Notes: generated by a model from the letters alone, not told the origin. A DNA stretch of 64,000 nucleotides from Fervidobacterium pennivorans (GCF_001644665.1 NZ_CP011393.1:248001-312000), one strand, 5' to 3'. Counted from the first letter of the stretch, positions 55,131 to 64,000 are shown. A program made the numbers and translations.

Positions 55131-55901
55131 TTATATTATATAACGCACATACTTTCTAAGCAAAATACTTATGAAAATCGTTCCAACGAGCAAAAGGGTA
55201 GAAATCGCATTAATCACCGGAGAAATGCCAAATCTTACCATAGAGAATATCTGCAACGGCAAGGTTGTCGAGCTTGGTCCTGCAACGAAGAATGTGATGA
55301 CAAAATCATCTATTGAAAGGGTAAACGCCATGAAGAACGCGGCAACAATCCCGGGGAGCGCTATCGGTATAATCACTTTCCAAAGTGCGATAGGCCTTGT
55401 GGCACCCAAGTCGTATGCCGCTTCGATTATAGACTTATCGAAGTCTTGGAGCCTTGTGAGGATAATCATCATCGTGTAAGGAATAGAGAACGTCACATGC
55501 GCTATGAATATCGTAAGCAAACTGAGCCTAAGGTGTATCGTTGTGAAAAAGATTAGCAAAGATACACCGATAATGATGTCTGGGATGATAAAGGGAATAT
55601 ACGTCGTTGTCCACATGAGTTTTTTGAATTTTTTAGCCCCCATATACATAGCAACCGCACCGAACGTCCCCAAAATAACACCTACGAAGCTTGAACCGAT
55701 ACCAACGATAATGGAGTTCATAAACGTTCGCCAGATGTGGGCAGATGATGTGAAAAGCTTTTCGTACCATTTCAAACTGAAACCTGTCCATACAGGAGAT
55801 TTCGAAGAATTGAACGAAAAGAGTACAACGATAAATATGGGGATGTAGAAAAAGAGTAGCACAATCAGAATCATTGTAAATGCAAATTTACCTGGCTTCA
55901 C
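55131..55901 (-). CDS. potC: spermidine/putrescine ABC permease PotC
   Basis: A 256-residue permease with six helices and the EAA loop IEAAYDLGATRPIALWKVI. It is homologous to PotC, the second membrane subunit of the polyamine importer. The GTG at 55901 is chosen because GGTGGTGA precedes it and it overlaps potB by 14 bases; an earlier start at 55928 is in frame. potD, the usual next gene, is missing. Confidence 0.92.
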   Translation of the reverse strand: MKPGKFAFTMILIVLLFFYIPIFIVVLFSFNSSKSPVWTGFSLKWYEKLFTSSAHIWRTFMNSIIVGIGSSFVGVILGTFGAVAMYMGAKKFKKLMWTTTYIPFIIPDIIIGVSLLIFFTTIHLRLSLLTIFIAHVTFSIPYTMMIILTRLQDFDKSIIEAAYDLGATRPIALWKVIIPIALPGIVAAFFMAFTLSIDDFVITFFVAGPSSTTLPLQIFSMVRFGISPVINAISTLLLVGTIFISILLRKYVRYII

Positions 55902-56745
55902 GTTTCTCACCACCAAACATAAAGACAATCACTGCAATTATCGTAATCGCAAGCAAAACGGAGGATATAGCCGCTGCGGCGGGCCAATTCCTTGCCGTAG
56001 TTAGAAGCCTTGCAATTTCGTTACCAATCAACCTTGAGTTCTTTCCACCTACCAATTCCGGTACCGCGTAAGTACCTATCGCAGGTATAAAAACAAACAC
56101 AAAAGCCGAGATTATCCCTTGCCTTATGTTCGGTAGCAAAACCCTGAAAAATACCTGCCTTTTTGTGCAACCCAAATCCATCGCCGCTTCAAAGATGTTC
56201 TTCTCGAGCCTTTCTATTGCCGAATAAAGTGGCAAGATGGCAAACGGTAGATACGTATAAACAAGCACAAGCACAACAGCGAAGTTGTTGTAGATAAACT
56301 GAACATAAGACTCCGTGAACCCCATTTTTATCAAAAACTGGTTAACAAGACCGTTATTTCCAAGGATAAATATCCATGCGTAAATCCTTATCAACGAATT
56401 CGTCCAAAATGGCACTATCACCAGGAGCAAGAGGATGTTTTTCCACCTACTGAACGCAATGTAGTAAGCCACAGGAATAGCGAGAATTATGGAAACAACA
56501 GAAGAAACAAGCGAAATGAAAATAGTTCTCAAAAACACCGCAACGTAGTTCGGATTGAGAATATCTTTGTAACCCTGCAGGGAGAACTTGAAAATTACTC
56601 CACCTTGGTAATCCCTTTCGAAGAAACTGTACGTAAGAATTACTATCACAGGGATTAAGAAAAACACTGCGAGCCAAAGCAAATAAACAAGCCCGTAGCT
56701 TTCATAACCTCTGCTTAACGGTCTTATATGCTTTTTCCTACTCAC
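55888..56745 (-). CDS. potB: spermidine/putrescine ABC permease PotB
   Basis: A 285-residue permease with six helices and the EAA loop FEAAMDLGCTKRQVFFRVLLP. It pairs with PotC as the translocation pathway. The GTG start overlaps potA by four bases. Loop and helix order match PotB/PotH proteins. Confidence 0.93.
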   Translation of the reverse strand: MSRKKHIRPLSRGYESYGLVYLLWLAVFFLIPVIVILTYSFFERDYQGGVIFKFSLQGYKDILNPNYVAVFLRTIFISLVSSVVSIILAIPVAYYIAFSRWKNILLLLVIVPFWTNSLIRIYAWIFILGNNGLVNQFLIKMGFTESYVQFIYNNFAVVLVLVYTYLPFAILPLYSAIERLEKNIFEAAMDLGCTKRQVFFRVLLPNIRQGIISAFVFVFIPAIGTYAVPELVGGKNSRLIGNEIARLLTTARNWPAAAAISSVLLAITIIAVIVFMFGGEKREAR

Positions 56746-57857
56746 CCTTTGTCAACCTCCACGATGAAGCTGTCATCAGGGTTCCAGTAGAGGAACACTT
56801 CATCTTTCCACTGGATAATCTTCTCATCGAGCAGGTAACTTGCGTGCTGTTTGTAGACCCTGAGGATATACCCACCATCCGTTCTTACAAAATACTTTGT
56901 TTGATAACCCATATATATCGTTTCATCCACGACACCGTGCAAGATGTTTGTGAAAGAATCCTCAGGTAGCTGAGGTTTGGAGTGGGTTATCCTGATTTTC
57001 TCTGGTCTCAGTGTCACCAAAACATCATCATTGACTTCAACGGGCTTGTCGCGGTAACAAACGATTTCACCCAACGTGGGGAATTCCACAAGCACGTAGG
57101 TCTCTGAGATTAACTTCTTCACCGTTCCCTTCATCAAGTTGCTCTCACCGATGAACGTTGCAACAAAGGCATCAGCTGGGCTCTCGTATATTTCGTACGG
57201 AGTGCCGTATTGGACAACCTCTCCGTTGTTCATAACCGCCACGTGGTCCGAAACGCTTATAGCTTCTGCCTGGTCGTGCGTGACATATATAAATGTAATA
57301 CCCACTTTGTCGTGCAAATTATCCAGTTCTATCAACAGCTCTTGTCTTAACTTCGCATCAAGTGCGCTCACTGGTTCATCAAGCAAAAGCACCTTCGGTT
57401 CATTCGCAAGTGCCCTTGCAAGAGACACCCTCTGCTTTTGCCCACCCGAAAGTTGTGCAGGTTTTTTCCTCGCATGTTCTTCAAGCCGAGTGAGCGAAAG
57501 TAACCATTCAACCTTTTCTTTTATTTCACTCTCGGAAAGCTTTTTAATTCTTAGCGGGAAAGCGATATTTTCGTAAACATTTAAGTGAGGAAAAAGTGCA
57601 TAGTTTTGGAAGATCGTGTTGACCGGTCTTTTGTTCGGGGGAAGGTGAAGGATACTCTTACCATCAAGAAGCACATCACCATCATCAACATCTTCAAGTC
57701 CTGCAATGATACGTAAAAGCGTAGTCTTTCCACAGCCGGAAGGTCCCAGAAGTGAGAAAAACTCATTCTCCTTGATTTCAAGGTTTATATTTTTCAGCAC
57801 GTGGAAATCGCCAAAGTATTTATCCACATTAACAATACTGACACTGCTGCCAGGCAA
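56742..57857 (-). CDS. potA: spermidine/putrescine ABC ATPase PotA
   Basis: A 371-residue importer ATPase. Walker A is GPSGCGKTT near residues 38-46, the signature is LSGGQKQR near 137-144, Walker B is VLLLDEP and the H-loop is YVTHDQ. The C-terminal TOBE_2 domain (about 290-370) is present. The TTG start follows GGGAGTG. It is the first gene of potABC. The 31-base gap upstream holds no promoter that I can see, so it may be read from the upstream small genes. Confidence 0.94.
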   Translation of the reverse strand: MPGSSVSIVNVDKYFGDFHVLKNINLEIKENEFFSLLGPSGCGKTTLLRIIAGLEDVDDGDVLLDGKSILHLPPNKRPVNTIFQNYALFPHLNVYENIAFPLRIKKLSESEIKEKVEWLLSLTRLEEHARKKPAQLSGGQKQRVSLARALANEPKVLLLDEPVSALDAKLRQELLIELDNLHDKVGITFIYVTHDQAEAISVSDHVAVMNNGEVVQYGTPYEIYESPADAFVATFIGESNLMKGTVKKLISETYVLVEFPTLGEIVCYRDKPVEVNDDVLVTLRPEKIRITHSKPQLPEDSFTNILHGVVDETIYMGYQTKYFVRTDGGYILRVYKQHASYLLDEKIIQWKDEVFLYWNPDDSFIVEVDKG

Positions 57858-57888
57858 CTTCTCATCACTCCCATAACCGGACTTTTAT

Positions 57889-58104
57889 TTAGAAACCAAA
57901 CAAGTAAAGGAGTATCAAGAAAAATACTATTATCAGCACAAGCGAAAAAATGATAAACCCGTACGACCATGTAAACGCTGCAAATATGTGGAAAATCAAA
58001 CTGAGAGCAAAGAATATATTTGCGTATCTTAACTTAAGTGGTAAAACCTTTACTGCAATGTATGCAAGAAATAAAAAACCAAGGATAATTAAAACAAGCT
58101 TCAT
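57889..58104 (-). CDS. small membrane protein of unknown function
   Basis: A 71-residue, very hydrophobic protein with two or three helices (near 2-22, 27-45 and 48-70). No family is recognised. It lies 16 bases after the histidine phosphatase gene and before potA, with a ribosome-binding site (AAGGGGG) upstream of its ATG. Its reality is supported by its open frame, its tight position and the clean start, but the evidence is slight. Confidence 0.55.
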   Translation of the reverse strand: MKLVLIILGFLFLAYIAVKVLPLKLRYANIFFALSLIFHIFAAFTWSYGFIIFSLVLIIVFFLILLYLFGF

Positions 58105-58120
58105 CGATTATCCCCCTTTT

Positions 58121-58747
58121 TTAAAATTGAGAGAGAAGCGGAAAATCCTCACTCGTCACATTCAAAAACTTCACCCTAAGGTTCCCATCCTTAGCAACCA
58201 AGCAACTCAAAGATGCGTTGTCCAAACCGAAATTCAAATGTGCCGGAGGCATCAAACCTAACACCTTGGCAATCAACATCCTGAGTGCTATCGCATGCGA
58301 AACAATTATAACATTTTCGTTCGGATAGTGAACAACAATTTCTTGCAAAAAGTTGTACATTCTTTCTTGAACGCTTCCTAACGATTCTGCCCCCTCAACG
58401 TTAGAAAACAAATTCGTTCTCCATTCATTGAACACGTCATGATGGTCTGAAAGCACCTGCTCAAAGTTCTTCCCATTCCAAAGCCTGATTTCACATTCAC
58501 GCAACCTAAAATCTGTTACTATATCCCATTTATAACCTATTTCTTGCGCTATTATCCCTGCTGTCTCAAATGCACGTCTCATAGGACTCGAGAAAATCTT
58601 TGATATTTCTTTCCCTTTTAAAAACCGCGCGATTGCTTTTGCTTGTATGCGCCCCTTCTCAGAAAGTTCCGTATCCACAACACCTTGCCACAATTGACGC
58701 TCGTTCCATTCTGTGCTGCCATGTCGAACAAGATAGATGCACGCCAT
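58121..58747 (-). CDS. histidine phosphatase family protein (phosphoglycerate mutase-like)
   Basis: A 208-residue protein with the RHG motif LVRHGSTEWNE near 6-16 (catalytic His9), Arg in SSPMRRAFETA near 56-66, the acid Glu in LRECEIRLWNG, and the second His in VIIVSHAIALR near 151-160. It belongs to the family of cofactor-dependent PGMs, cobalamin phosphatase CobC and others. The length fits a phosphatase better than a dPGM (about 250). The substrate is unknown. Confidence 0.88.
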   Translation of the reverse strand: MACIYLVRHGSTEWNERQLWQGVVDTELSEKGRIQAKAIARFLKGKEISKIFSSPMRRAFETAGIIAQEIGYKWDIVTDFRLRECEIRLWNGKNFEQVLSDHHDVFNEWRTNLFSNVEGAESLGSVQERMYNFLQEIVVHYPNENVIIVSHAIALRMLIAKVLGLMPPAHLNFGLDNASLSCLVAKDGNLRVKFLNVTSEDFPLLSQF

Positions 58748-58782
58748 CTTCGTCCCGTGCCCCTTTCAAAAAAATTCTAAAC

Positions 58783-59709
58783 CTATGAATGTTTGTGTTT
58801 AGATATATTTGTAAAATACTCAACGAACGCTTCCTTCAAATTGTTAACATCCGTAATCTTCATAACTTTATTTCTGAATTCCCTTGCATGTGGCATATCT
58901 TTGGTATAGCCTGCTACAAATTTTCTGAACTCTATTACCCCATGTTTACCGTATTCCCCGGTCAGCAAATCTATGTGTTGTAAGACAACCCTGAGCTTAT
59001 CATCTATCGACGGGGGATTTTGATTTTCTGAAAATATCCACGGATTGCCGATTGCACCTCTTGCGACAATTACACCATCCGCACCTGACAACTCCATTGC
59101 CTGCTTTATATCCTCCTTCGAATATATATCCCCGCTTATGTAAAGCGGAACGGCTCCGGGATTGTAGATATCCCACTTTGCTTTCCCGGAGTACATCTGC
59201 TTTGCCGTTCTACCATGCACGAAAATAATATCGACACCCTCACTCACAAGTGTATCGTAGATTTTCTCAAACTCATCCTTTTCCCAACCTATCCTGGTTT
59301 TTACACTGAGCTTATTGACAACTCTTCTCATCTCACGGACAATCTTTTTCAACAAATCAATATCCTTGAGCAACGCACTACCAGCACCTCTTTTCACAAC
59401 CTTTGCCACAGGACAACCCGCGTTCAAATCAACCCAAAGACCTCTCTCTTCAACTAAGGCTGCCGCTTGTGCTAATTCGAACGGGTCAGAACCAAAAAGC
59501 TGTACACCGACTAAATTTTTCTCATCTGTTCTTGGAAAATATTTTTCATTTACGGCGATATTCAAAAGCACACTCTTTGCACTTATCATTTCAGTAAATG
59601 CAAATTTTGCGCCCTGCTCAAAACATATCTTTCTAAACGGATAATCCGTAACTCCTGCCATGGGAGCCAATCCAACGGTTCCTGGAAGAAAATTGTTCTT
59701 AGTTCCCAT
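58783..59709 (-). CDS. dusB: tRNA-dihydrouridine synthase, DusB type
   Basis: A 308-residue flavoenzyme. The N-terminal barrel starts GLAPMAGVTDYPFR. The catalytic Cys lies in DLNAGCPVAKVV near 95-106, followed by GSALLKD, SVKTRIGW and FVHGRTAKQMYSG. It reduces specific uridines in the D loop of tRNA with NADPH and FMN. It directly abuts the nadD stop. dusB is the usual single Dus outside the enterobacteria. Confidence 0.92.
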   Translation of the reverse strand: MGTKNNFLPGTVGLAPMAGVTDYPFRKICFEQGAKFAFTEMISAKSVLLNIAVNEKYFPRTDEKNLVGVQLFGSDPFELAQAAALVEERGLWVDLNAGCPVAKVVKRGAGSALLKDIDLLKKIVREMRRVVNKLSVKTRIGWEKDEFEKIYDTLVSEGVDIIFVHGRTAKQMYSGKAKWDIYNPGAVPLYISGDIYSKEDIKQAMELSGADGVIVARGAIGNPWIFSENQNPPSIDDKLRVVLQHIDLLTGEYGKHGVIEFRKFVAGYTKDMPHAREFRNKVMKITDVNNLKEAFVEYFTNISKHKHS

Positions 59710-60366
59710 CTACCATCTTTCCCCTTCTTCAACATACTTGTAAGTTTCTATAACTTCATCCTCTATTTCTTTTGGTACCAAACCCGTTATCGTCTTTCCT
59801 TCCCGGACAAACCTTCTAATTTCCGAAGAGGAAACCTCAACAATCGGAAAGTTCAATTCCAGCACCCTATTGTAGAGTTTCCCAAGCACCTCACGTCCAC
59901 GTTTGTAAAGGCTCCCATCACGTGTTCTTGGATAAACCGCAAGTGTTGATTTATTGAGCAACTCGTCGTATCTATACCATCTTTCGATATTTCCGAGCGC
60001 ATCTTCTCCAACAAGAAGTATCACTTTCTTGTAGTATTTTAGAAAATACTCAACGTTATGGATTGCATAGTTTACACCTTCTATATGCCTTTCCATGTCG
60101 GTGATGAATATCGCTTTATTAGTGTCTGAGAAAACTTTGTATGTTTTCACCGCCCAATCGAAACGCTTTTCAAATGGGACTGCCAGCTTTTTGTGAGGTG
60201 GCACATTTGTTGGGACAATGTAAAAATCCGCATCGAAATAATTCACTGCGTAATTCAAAATCACAACGTGCCCAACGTGTGGTGGATTGAACGAACTACC
60301 AAAGACAACTGCAGTATCATTCTTTGTAAGTGAATTCAACTCCTTCAATCCATACAGTATCTCCAT
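59710..60366 (-). CDS. nadD: nicotinate-nucleotide adenylyltransferase
   Basis: A 218-residue adenylyltransferase with [12 protein letters not shown] near 23-34, the (T/H)xGH nucleotidyltransferase motif. The C-terminal segment [14 protein letters not shown] is the ISSTxIR counterpart. It makes NaAD from nicotinate mononucleotide and ATP. The N terminus is about 20 residues longer than usual if the ATG at 60366 is the start. It overlaps the end of obg by 50 bases, and the ribosome-binding site is weak. A start closer to 60310 remains possible. Confidence 0.9.
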   Translation of the reverse strand: MEILYGLKELNSLTKNDTAVVFGSSFNPPHVGHVVILNYAVNYFDADFYIVPTNVPPHKKLAVPFEKRFDWAVKTYKVFSDTNKAIFITDMERHIEGVNYAIHNVEYFLKYYKKVILLVGEDALGNIERWYRYDELLNKSTLAVYPRTRDGSLYKRGREVLGKLYNRVLELNFPIVEVSSSEIRRFVREGKTITGLVPKEIEDEVIETYKYVEEGERW

Positions 60367-61633
60367 CCTTCGCACCAGCCTTCCTCAATTTTTCATCAAG
60401 GCCGTTCTTTTCAAGGATTTCAAGAATATCCTCAAGCATGTATTTTGCTTCCTTCTTGTATTTCTCTAAATACGTCGAGATGTACTCACTATGCACCTCG
60501 AATTCACCTTTATCGTTCTTAGTTATAGTTATATCCACCTTCTCAGGCAACAGAATCTTCACAGGCTCTGGCTTTACAAACTCGATTTTGTCAATATCAA
60601 TCTTCTCCGCGAGCAACTTTCTACTTTCCTTTATACGCTCCCAGATAGCGTATTTCAATACATCGAGGTTGTAACCTGTCACCGCAGATATGGGCAAGAC
60701 ATCTTTTCCTGTTTCTTTTTTGAACCTTTCGATGTTAACCTGCAATTCTTCTTGTGTAAGTAAATCCACCTTATTCCCGACAACAATTTCTTCTTTGCTT
60801 GCAAGCTCTGGGCTGAAGAATTCCAGTTCCGCGCGTATGTCGTAATAATCCTGGACAGGGTCTCTTCCTTCACTACCAGCGATATCTACAACGTGCACAA
60901 TCAAATTACAACGTTCCACATGCCTTAGAAAAACATTTCCAAGCCCTTTCCCTTGACTTGCCCCTTTGATAAGTCCCGGGATATCGGCTATCACAAACGA
61001 ATTTTCTGGCTTTTCAACGACAACAACTCCGAGGTTCGGAACAAGCGTTGTGAAGTGATAATTTGCTATCTTTGGTTTGGAATTACTGATACGCGAGATT
61101 ATCGAGCTCTTACCAACATTTGGATAACCAACCAATCCCGCATCCGCAAGTAATTTTAATTCCAACAATATGTGCCTCTCCTCGCCTGGTGCACCTTTTT
61201 CAGCAAGCTTTGGTGCTTGATTTGTCGAGGATTTAAAATGTGTGTTGCCTCTTCCACCCTTTCCACCACGTGCAACACAGCAATATTTCCCAGGTTCGTC
61301 AAGGTCTGCGATAATCTCGCCCGTATCGTAATCACGCACGATAGTGCCAACAGGGACCCTCAAAATTAAATCTTTTCCATTCCTACCATGCATCTTCTTT
61401 CTGCGACCGTTTTCCCCGTTCTCAGCAAAATACTTTCTCTTTTCAGTCAACGGATAGAGCGTGGAGATAGTTGGGTCTGCAACCAAAAAGACATACCCAC
61501 CATCTCCACCATCTCCGCCATCTGGACCACCGAACGGGACATATTTTTCTCGCCTAAACGTAGCAGCACCATTTCCGCCATTACCGGCCTTTACATAAAA
61601 ATCAACAACATCAACAAATCCAACCTTTTCCAT
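60317..61633 (-). CDS. obg: ribosome-associated GTPase Obg (CgtA)
   Basis: A 438-residue Obg. The glycine-rich N-terminal OBG fold has [24 protein letters not shown]. The G domain has [29 protein letters not shown] and GNKVDLL. The C-terminal OCT domain (about 350-430, GVEFTYKE at the end) is present. It works in late assembly of the 50S subunit and in stress signalling. The ATG follows GAGGTG. The neighbouring nadD is a frequent partner in Firmicutes and Thermotogota. Confidence 0.96.
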   Translation of the reverse strand: MEKVGFVDVVDFYVKAGNGGNGAATFRREKYVPFGGPDGGDGGDGGYVFLVADPTISTLYPLTEKRKYFAENGENGRRKKMHGRNGKDLILRVPVGTIVRDYDTGEIIADLDEPGKYCCVARGGKGGRGNTHFKSSTNQAPKLAEKGAPGEERHILLELKLLADAGLVGYPNVGKSSIISRISNSKPKIANYHFTTLVPNLGVVVVEKPENSFVIADIPGLIKGASQGKGLGNVFLRHVERCNLIVHVVDIAGSEGRDPVQDYYDIRAELEFFSPELASKEEIVVGNKVDLLTQEELQVNIERFKKETGKDVLPISAVTGYNLDVLKYAIWERIKESRKLLAEKIDIDKIEFVKPEPVKILLPEKVDITITKNDKGEFEVHSEYISTYLEKYKKEAKYMLEDILEILEKNGLDEKLRKAGAKDGDTVWIEGVEFTYKE

Positions 61634-61704
61634 ACTTTTAACACCTCTTCCTTCTGGTCACGTAAAATTTTCGCTTCTTCGAAAATATTATACACTCAAA
61701 CTGC

Positions 61705-61732
61705 AAAAAAATAAGGACTCCCCATGGAGTCC
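61705..61732 (-). terminator. terminator of the tRNA genes
   Basis: GGACTCC (61715-61721) pairs with GGAGTCC (61726-61732), with a 4-base loop. The minus-strand tail TTATTTTTTTGC follows. It lies about 28 bases after tRNA-Thr. Confidence 0.8.
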
Positions 61733-61759
61733 ACCCTTGAGTCTTGCCTTTTTTACTTT

Positions 61760-61835
61760 TGGAGCCAGCGGAGGGACTCGAACCCTCAACCTGCGCATTA
61801 CGAATGCGTCGCTCTACCGGTTGAGCTACGCTGGC
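61760..61835 (-). tRNA. tRNA-Thr (anticodon CGT)
   Basis: A 76-base cloverleaf read on the minus strand. The acceptor pairs GCCAGCG with CGCTGGC, the D arm is GCTC...GAGC, the anticodon loop is TTCGTAA with anticodon CGT, the T arm is GAGGG TTCGAGT CCCTC, the discriminator is T and CCA is encoded. It decodes ACG. The outer anticodon-stem pair is A27 opposite C43, a mismatch. It is 29 bases after tRNA-Met and cotranscribed with it. Confidence 0.93.
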
Positions 61836-61864
61836 TCGCATAGCTTGTTTATAATTAAAAAATC

Positions 61865-61940
61865 TGGTGGCGGCGGAGGGACTCGAACCCTCGACACGAT
61901 GATTATGAATCATCTGCTCTAGCCACTGAGCTACGCCGCC
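61865..61940 (-). tRNA. tRNA-Met (anticodon CAT)
   Basis: A 76-base cloverleaf on the minus strand with acceptor GGCGGCG/CGCCGCC, D arm GCTC...GAGC, anticodon stem GATGA/TCATC, loop TTCATAA and encoded CCA with discriminator A. It has a G1-C72 pair and lacks the three G-C pairs of the initiator anticodon stem, so it is not fMet. Elongator Met is favoured. A tRNA-Ile with lysidine at C34 also has CAT and cannot be fully excluded. Confidence 0.9.
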
Positions 61941-61965
61941 ACACATATTCTCAAACAGCGGTATG

Positions 61966-61994
61966 ATTTTACCATACACTTTATTACGTGTCAA
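61966..61994 (-). promoter_or_regulatory. consensus promoter of the tRNA operon
   Basis: On the minus strand a perfect TTGACA (61989-61994) is followed after 17 bases by TAAAAT (61966-61971), preceded by TGG (extended -10). It lies 26 bases before tRNA-Met and overlaps the stop codon of the preceding gene. Confidence 0.85.
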
Positions 61995-62722
61995 GAATCT
62001 TTCACACCTGCAAGTTTAACACTCCAATTAAATAGGTGTTGCCCATTTTTCCTTAACCAACTTTTGTGCAACTTGTAATCCGGGCAAAACGTTGCAACAT
62101 ACTTCCAAAAATACTTACTGTGGTTCGGATGGACAATATGTGCAAGTTCATGGATTAACACATAGTCTATCACTTCAGAAGGTGCCATTATCAACCTCCA
62201 ATTCAACGAGATAGTCCCTTTTGAAGAACAACTCCCCCAGCGTGATTTCACATCCTTAACTTGCACCTTCTTGTATCTCACACCAAGCTTTTGTGCAAGT
62301 TCCTTCAGCCTTTTCGGTAAGTACTCTTCAGCCTTTTTAATCAACCACCGCTGAGCAAGTGTATTTACATTATCAGCGTACCTTGGGTTCAAAATAAAGT
62401 GGTCCGCGTCAAACTTGAAAGGCACAAGAACAGAACTATCAAGGACGATTTTTCTTGGCACGCCTAAGTAGAGTAAAGTATCGCTACCGTTAGAAACGAA
62501 CTGCTCACTGAACCCTTGAACCGATGATTTAATCTTTCTCAGATTATCTCTCACAAACTGGAGCGCTTCTTTTTCGCTAATTCTCCAGGGAAACGTCAAA
62601 ACCACACGCCCATCTCCGTCAATCCGTAGAGAGACCTTCTTCAAATACCGCTTGCTCTTCTCGATTCTGAACTCAAAGCCATCAATTGTATAAACGCCAA
62701 CCTTAGAATCTTGCTTTTTCAA
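61991..62722 (-). CDS. YgjP-like (DUF45) metal-dependent hydrolase
   Basis: A 243-residue protein of the SprT-like/YgjP family. The zinc motif HELAH near 182-186 is followed by HPNHSKYFWKYV with the third His. It has the family segments YLPKRLKELAQKLG and KDVKSRWGSCSSKGTISLNWRL. Members are putative metallopeptidases, sometimes tied to restriction-modification loci, but no such genes are near. The TTG at 62722 follows GGGAGG; the open frame continues to 62755. Confidence 0.85.
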   Translation of the reverse strand: MKKQDSKVGVYTIDGFEFRIEKSKRYLKKVSLRIDGDGRVVLTFPWRISEKEALQFVRDNLRKIKSSVQGFSEQFVSNGSDTLLYLGVPRKIVLDSSVLVPFKFDADHFILNPRYADNVNTLAQRWLIKKAEEYLPKRLKELAQKLGVRYKKVQVKDVKSRWGSCSSKGTISLNWRLIMAPSEVIDYVLIHELAHIVHPNHSKYFWKYVATFCPDYKLHKSWLRKNGQHLFNWSVKLAGVKDS

Positions 62723-62761
62723 CCTCTTTCCTCCCAAAAATCTCAGCACTATCAATTCCGT

Positions 62762-63850
62762 TCAATTCTGGCTAAAGCTCACCGTCCATACAAAAAAGTC
62801 CTTTCCATTAAAAGTAAAAATGTATATATACGAGTAGTCGTAACTTACGCTTGTTAGATTAAGTTTAAACATAGCTTCTTGCATAGCGCTCGACAAATAC
62901 TTTGTTACAAAACTTATAGATGACACAAACCTTACTTCAGGTTTACTGGTAATATTTTTCAAAGCATCCGTTAGGTATATTACGAATTCGTCGTACTTTT
63001 CTATCAAGGTTCCATACAGCAAATCAAACAAATTGCGCGACCGGATATTCCCAGCGACTATCTCTTCGTAGAGTTTTTCTGCATAGCTCTTTGTTGAAAC
63101 AGTAACCGAGACTTTTGTTGTAGGATAGTGAGAATAACGTGCTTGGTTCTTACCGAAAAGAAAGTACGCATTGGTTCGTGTGCTATCGTTCCATGTAGTG
63201 TCTATGTAATACCAACTATCTTCAATTTTTACTATATTCCAAGCATGCGACTGCAATTTATCAGCCGAAGCTTCTGCAGGTTTCGCTTGTCCACTGACAA
63301 GGTAAACATCGAGCCCTGCTGCCTTCGCAAGTTTGTAGAACAAAAGAGCATATCCTTGACAAACCCCGGTTCTATCTTTTAAAGTTGCATAAACACTCTT
63401 GTGCGAGTAGGACTCGTCATACGTAATATACGTCTTTATCCATTCGTTAATTGCAAAAACTTTCTCTAAGTCACTTTTCGCATTACCAACAATTTTAGGT
63501 AGATTTTTAGATATAAAATCATCGACTGCTTTTCGTTCTGCTGAGGTTTCCGTATAGATATATGTAATCGTTGTTTCAACATTGCCTAATTGCTCAAGTG
63601 ATTTTGCCTCCCAACGCTCAATAAACAGCTTTTCCGGAAGGCTTTCTATTATCGTACCTATTACCTTGAGCATTGAAGCATTGTTAATCCCTTTTGCTCT
63701 AAGCACCGTTGCCTGCTCGTAATTCAATATATCTGTAGCTATAGCCTTCTCGATATCATCAACTGAGTAAACTTGATAGACTTTTGCGAAAATCATACTA
63801 CATAGCAGTACCCAAACAATAAGAACAAACATTCGAAACCTTTCTTCCAT
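62762..63850 (-). CDS. exported transglutaminase-like protein
   Basis: A 362-residue protein with an N-terminal signal peptide or membrane anchor (RFRMFVLIVWVLLCSMIFAK). The transglutaminase-like domain has the catalytic triad Cys in TGVCQGYALLFYKLA, His in SHAWNIVKI and Asp in YIDTTWND. The C-terminal 110 residues are of unknown fold. Such proteins are usually extracytoplasmic cysteine peptidases or cross-linkers. The ATG at 63850 puts the signal sequence at the N terminus. An in-frame ATG at 63955 with its own weak site would add 35 residues rich in cysteine, and the frame stays open to the window edge. The cysteine-rich reading may instead be non-coding repeats. Confidence 0.8.
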   Translation of the reverse strand: MEERFRMFVLIVWVLLCSMIFAKVYQVYSVDDIEKAIATDILNYEQATVLRAKGINNASMLKVIGTIIESLPEKLFIERWEAKSLEQLGNVETTITYIYTETSAERKAVDDFISKNLPKIVGNAKSDLEKVFAINEWIKTYITYDESYSHKSVYATLKDRTGVCQGYALLFYKLAKAAGLDVYLVSGQAKPAEASADKLQSHAWNIVKIEDSWYYIDTTWNDSTRTNAYFLFGKNQARYSHYPTTKVSVTVSTKSYAEKLYEEIVAGNIRSRNLFDLLYGTLIEKYDEFVIYLTDALKNITSKPEVRFVSSISFVTKYLSSAMQEAMFKLNLTSVSYDYSYIYIFTFNGKDFFVWTVSFSQN

Positions 63851-64000
63851 CCACGCGTTCCCCTTCCCAAAACAAGCCATCTGCTCGACATCGTCGACAC
63901 ACTCGACACACATTGGACAGGCTCGACAACTTATGGATAAACAATTTTCGCACATTTCACCCTTTATTCCGCAAATCTGAATTTTTGACTGAATTGATCT

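Noticed and set aside
1-64000. CRISPR arrays, rRNA genes, prophage or integrated plasmid
   Set aside because: No regular repeat-spacer pattern, no rRNA sequence and no phage or integrase gene were seen.

Overview
The window looks like chromosome from a thermophilic member of the Thermotogota, most likely Fervidobacteriaceae (Fervidobacterium or a close relative). The case rests on overall protein character (CheC/CheD chemotaxis, Rnf complex, short ArgS, GlgX-type debranching enzyme, large sugar-ABC permeases), an AT-rich base composition, very tight gene packing, frequent TTG and GTG starts behind strong GGAGG sites, and many overlapping reading frames. The genus is inferred from protein character only. 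No rRNA, CRISPR array, prophage or integrative element was seen. One insertion sequence (IS110 family) is present.

Layout. 1-1877 (minus): thiolase and a short-chain reductase cut by the left edge. 2225-4210 (plus): chemoreceptor. 4275-5159 (minus): YitT-type membrane protein. 5160-6776: IS110 element with an intact DEDD/serine recombinase and a structured leader that may encode a bridge RNA. 6777-7881 (plus): ECF-type ATPase and RidA. 7885-11764 (minus): unknown membrane protein, glycogen debranching enzyme, polyprenyl synthetase. 11983-25377 (plus): a long housekeeping run (DNA polymerase III delta prime-like, RicT-like, DUF2905, glycerol kinase, TsaE, Lon, EngB, ArgS, histidine kinase, HDOD, RbfA, FlaG, FliD), ended by a strong terminator inside the convergent nth gene.

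25379-50061 (all minus): nth, ribF, an MFS transporter, two sugar-type ABC permeases (one very enlarged, one frameshifted), HslU, an M16 peptidase, PNPase, an Rnf operon (rnfCDGEA without rnfB), then a flagellar/chemotaxis regulatory operon read flhA-flhF-flhG-PilZ-ycgR-cheC-cheD-fliA followed by three unrecognised genes. 50062-50408 is a gene-free stretch that holds a plus-strand promoter and intrinsic terminator, so a candidate small RNA. 50409-63850 (minus): mnmE, a second chemoreceptor, purine nucleoside phosphorylase, potABC, a small membrane protein, a histidine phosphatase, dusB, nadD, obg, two tRNA genes (Thr-CGT, Met-CAT) with a consensus promoter, a YgjP-like metalloprotease and an exported transglutaminase-like protein.

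How the genes work together. Motility dominates: two receptors, CheC/CheD adaptation, FliA sigma factor, FlhA export gate, FlhF/FlhG placement, two PilZ (c-di-GMP) proteins and the filament cap FliD. Energy and carbon genes (Rnf, GlgX, GlpK, thiolase, ECF ATPase, polyamine transporter) suit an anaerobic sugar fermenter. The least explained pieces are the IS110 leader RNA, the orphan small-RNA unit at 50250-50402, the permease with a domain of about 450 residues inserted after its first helix, and the three unknown genes at the end of the flagellar operon.
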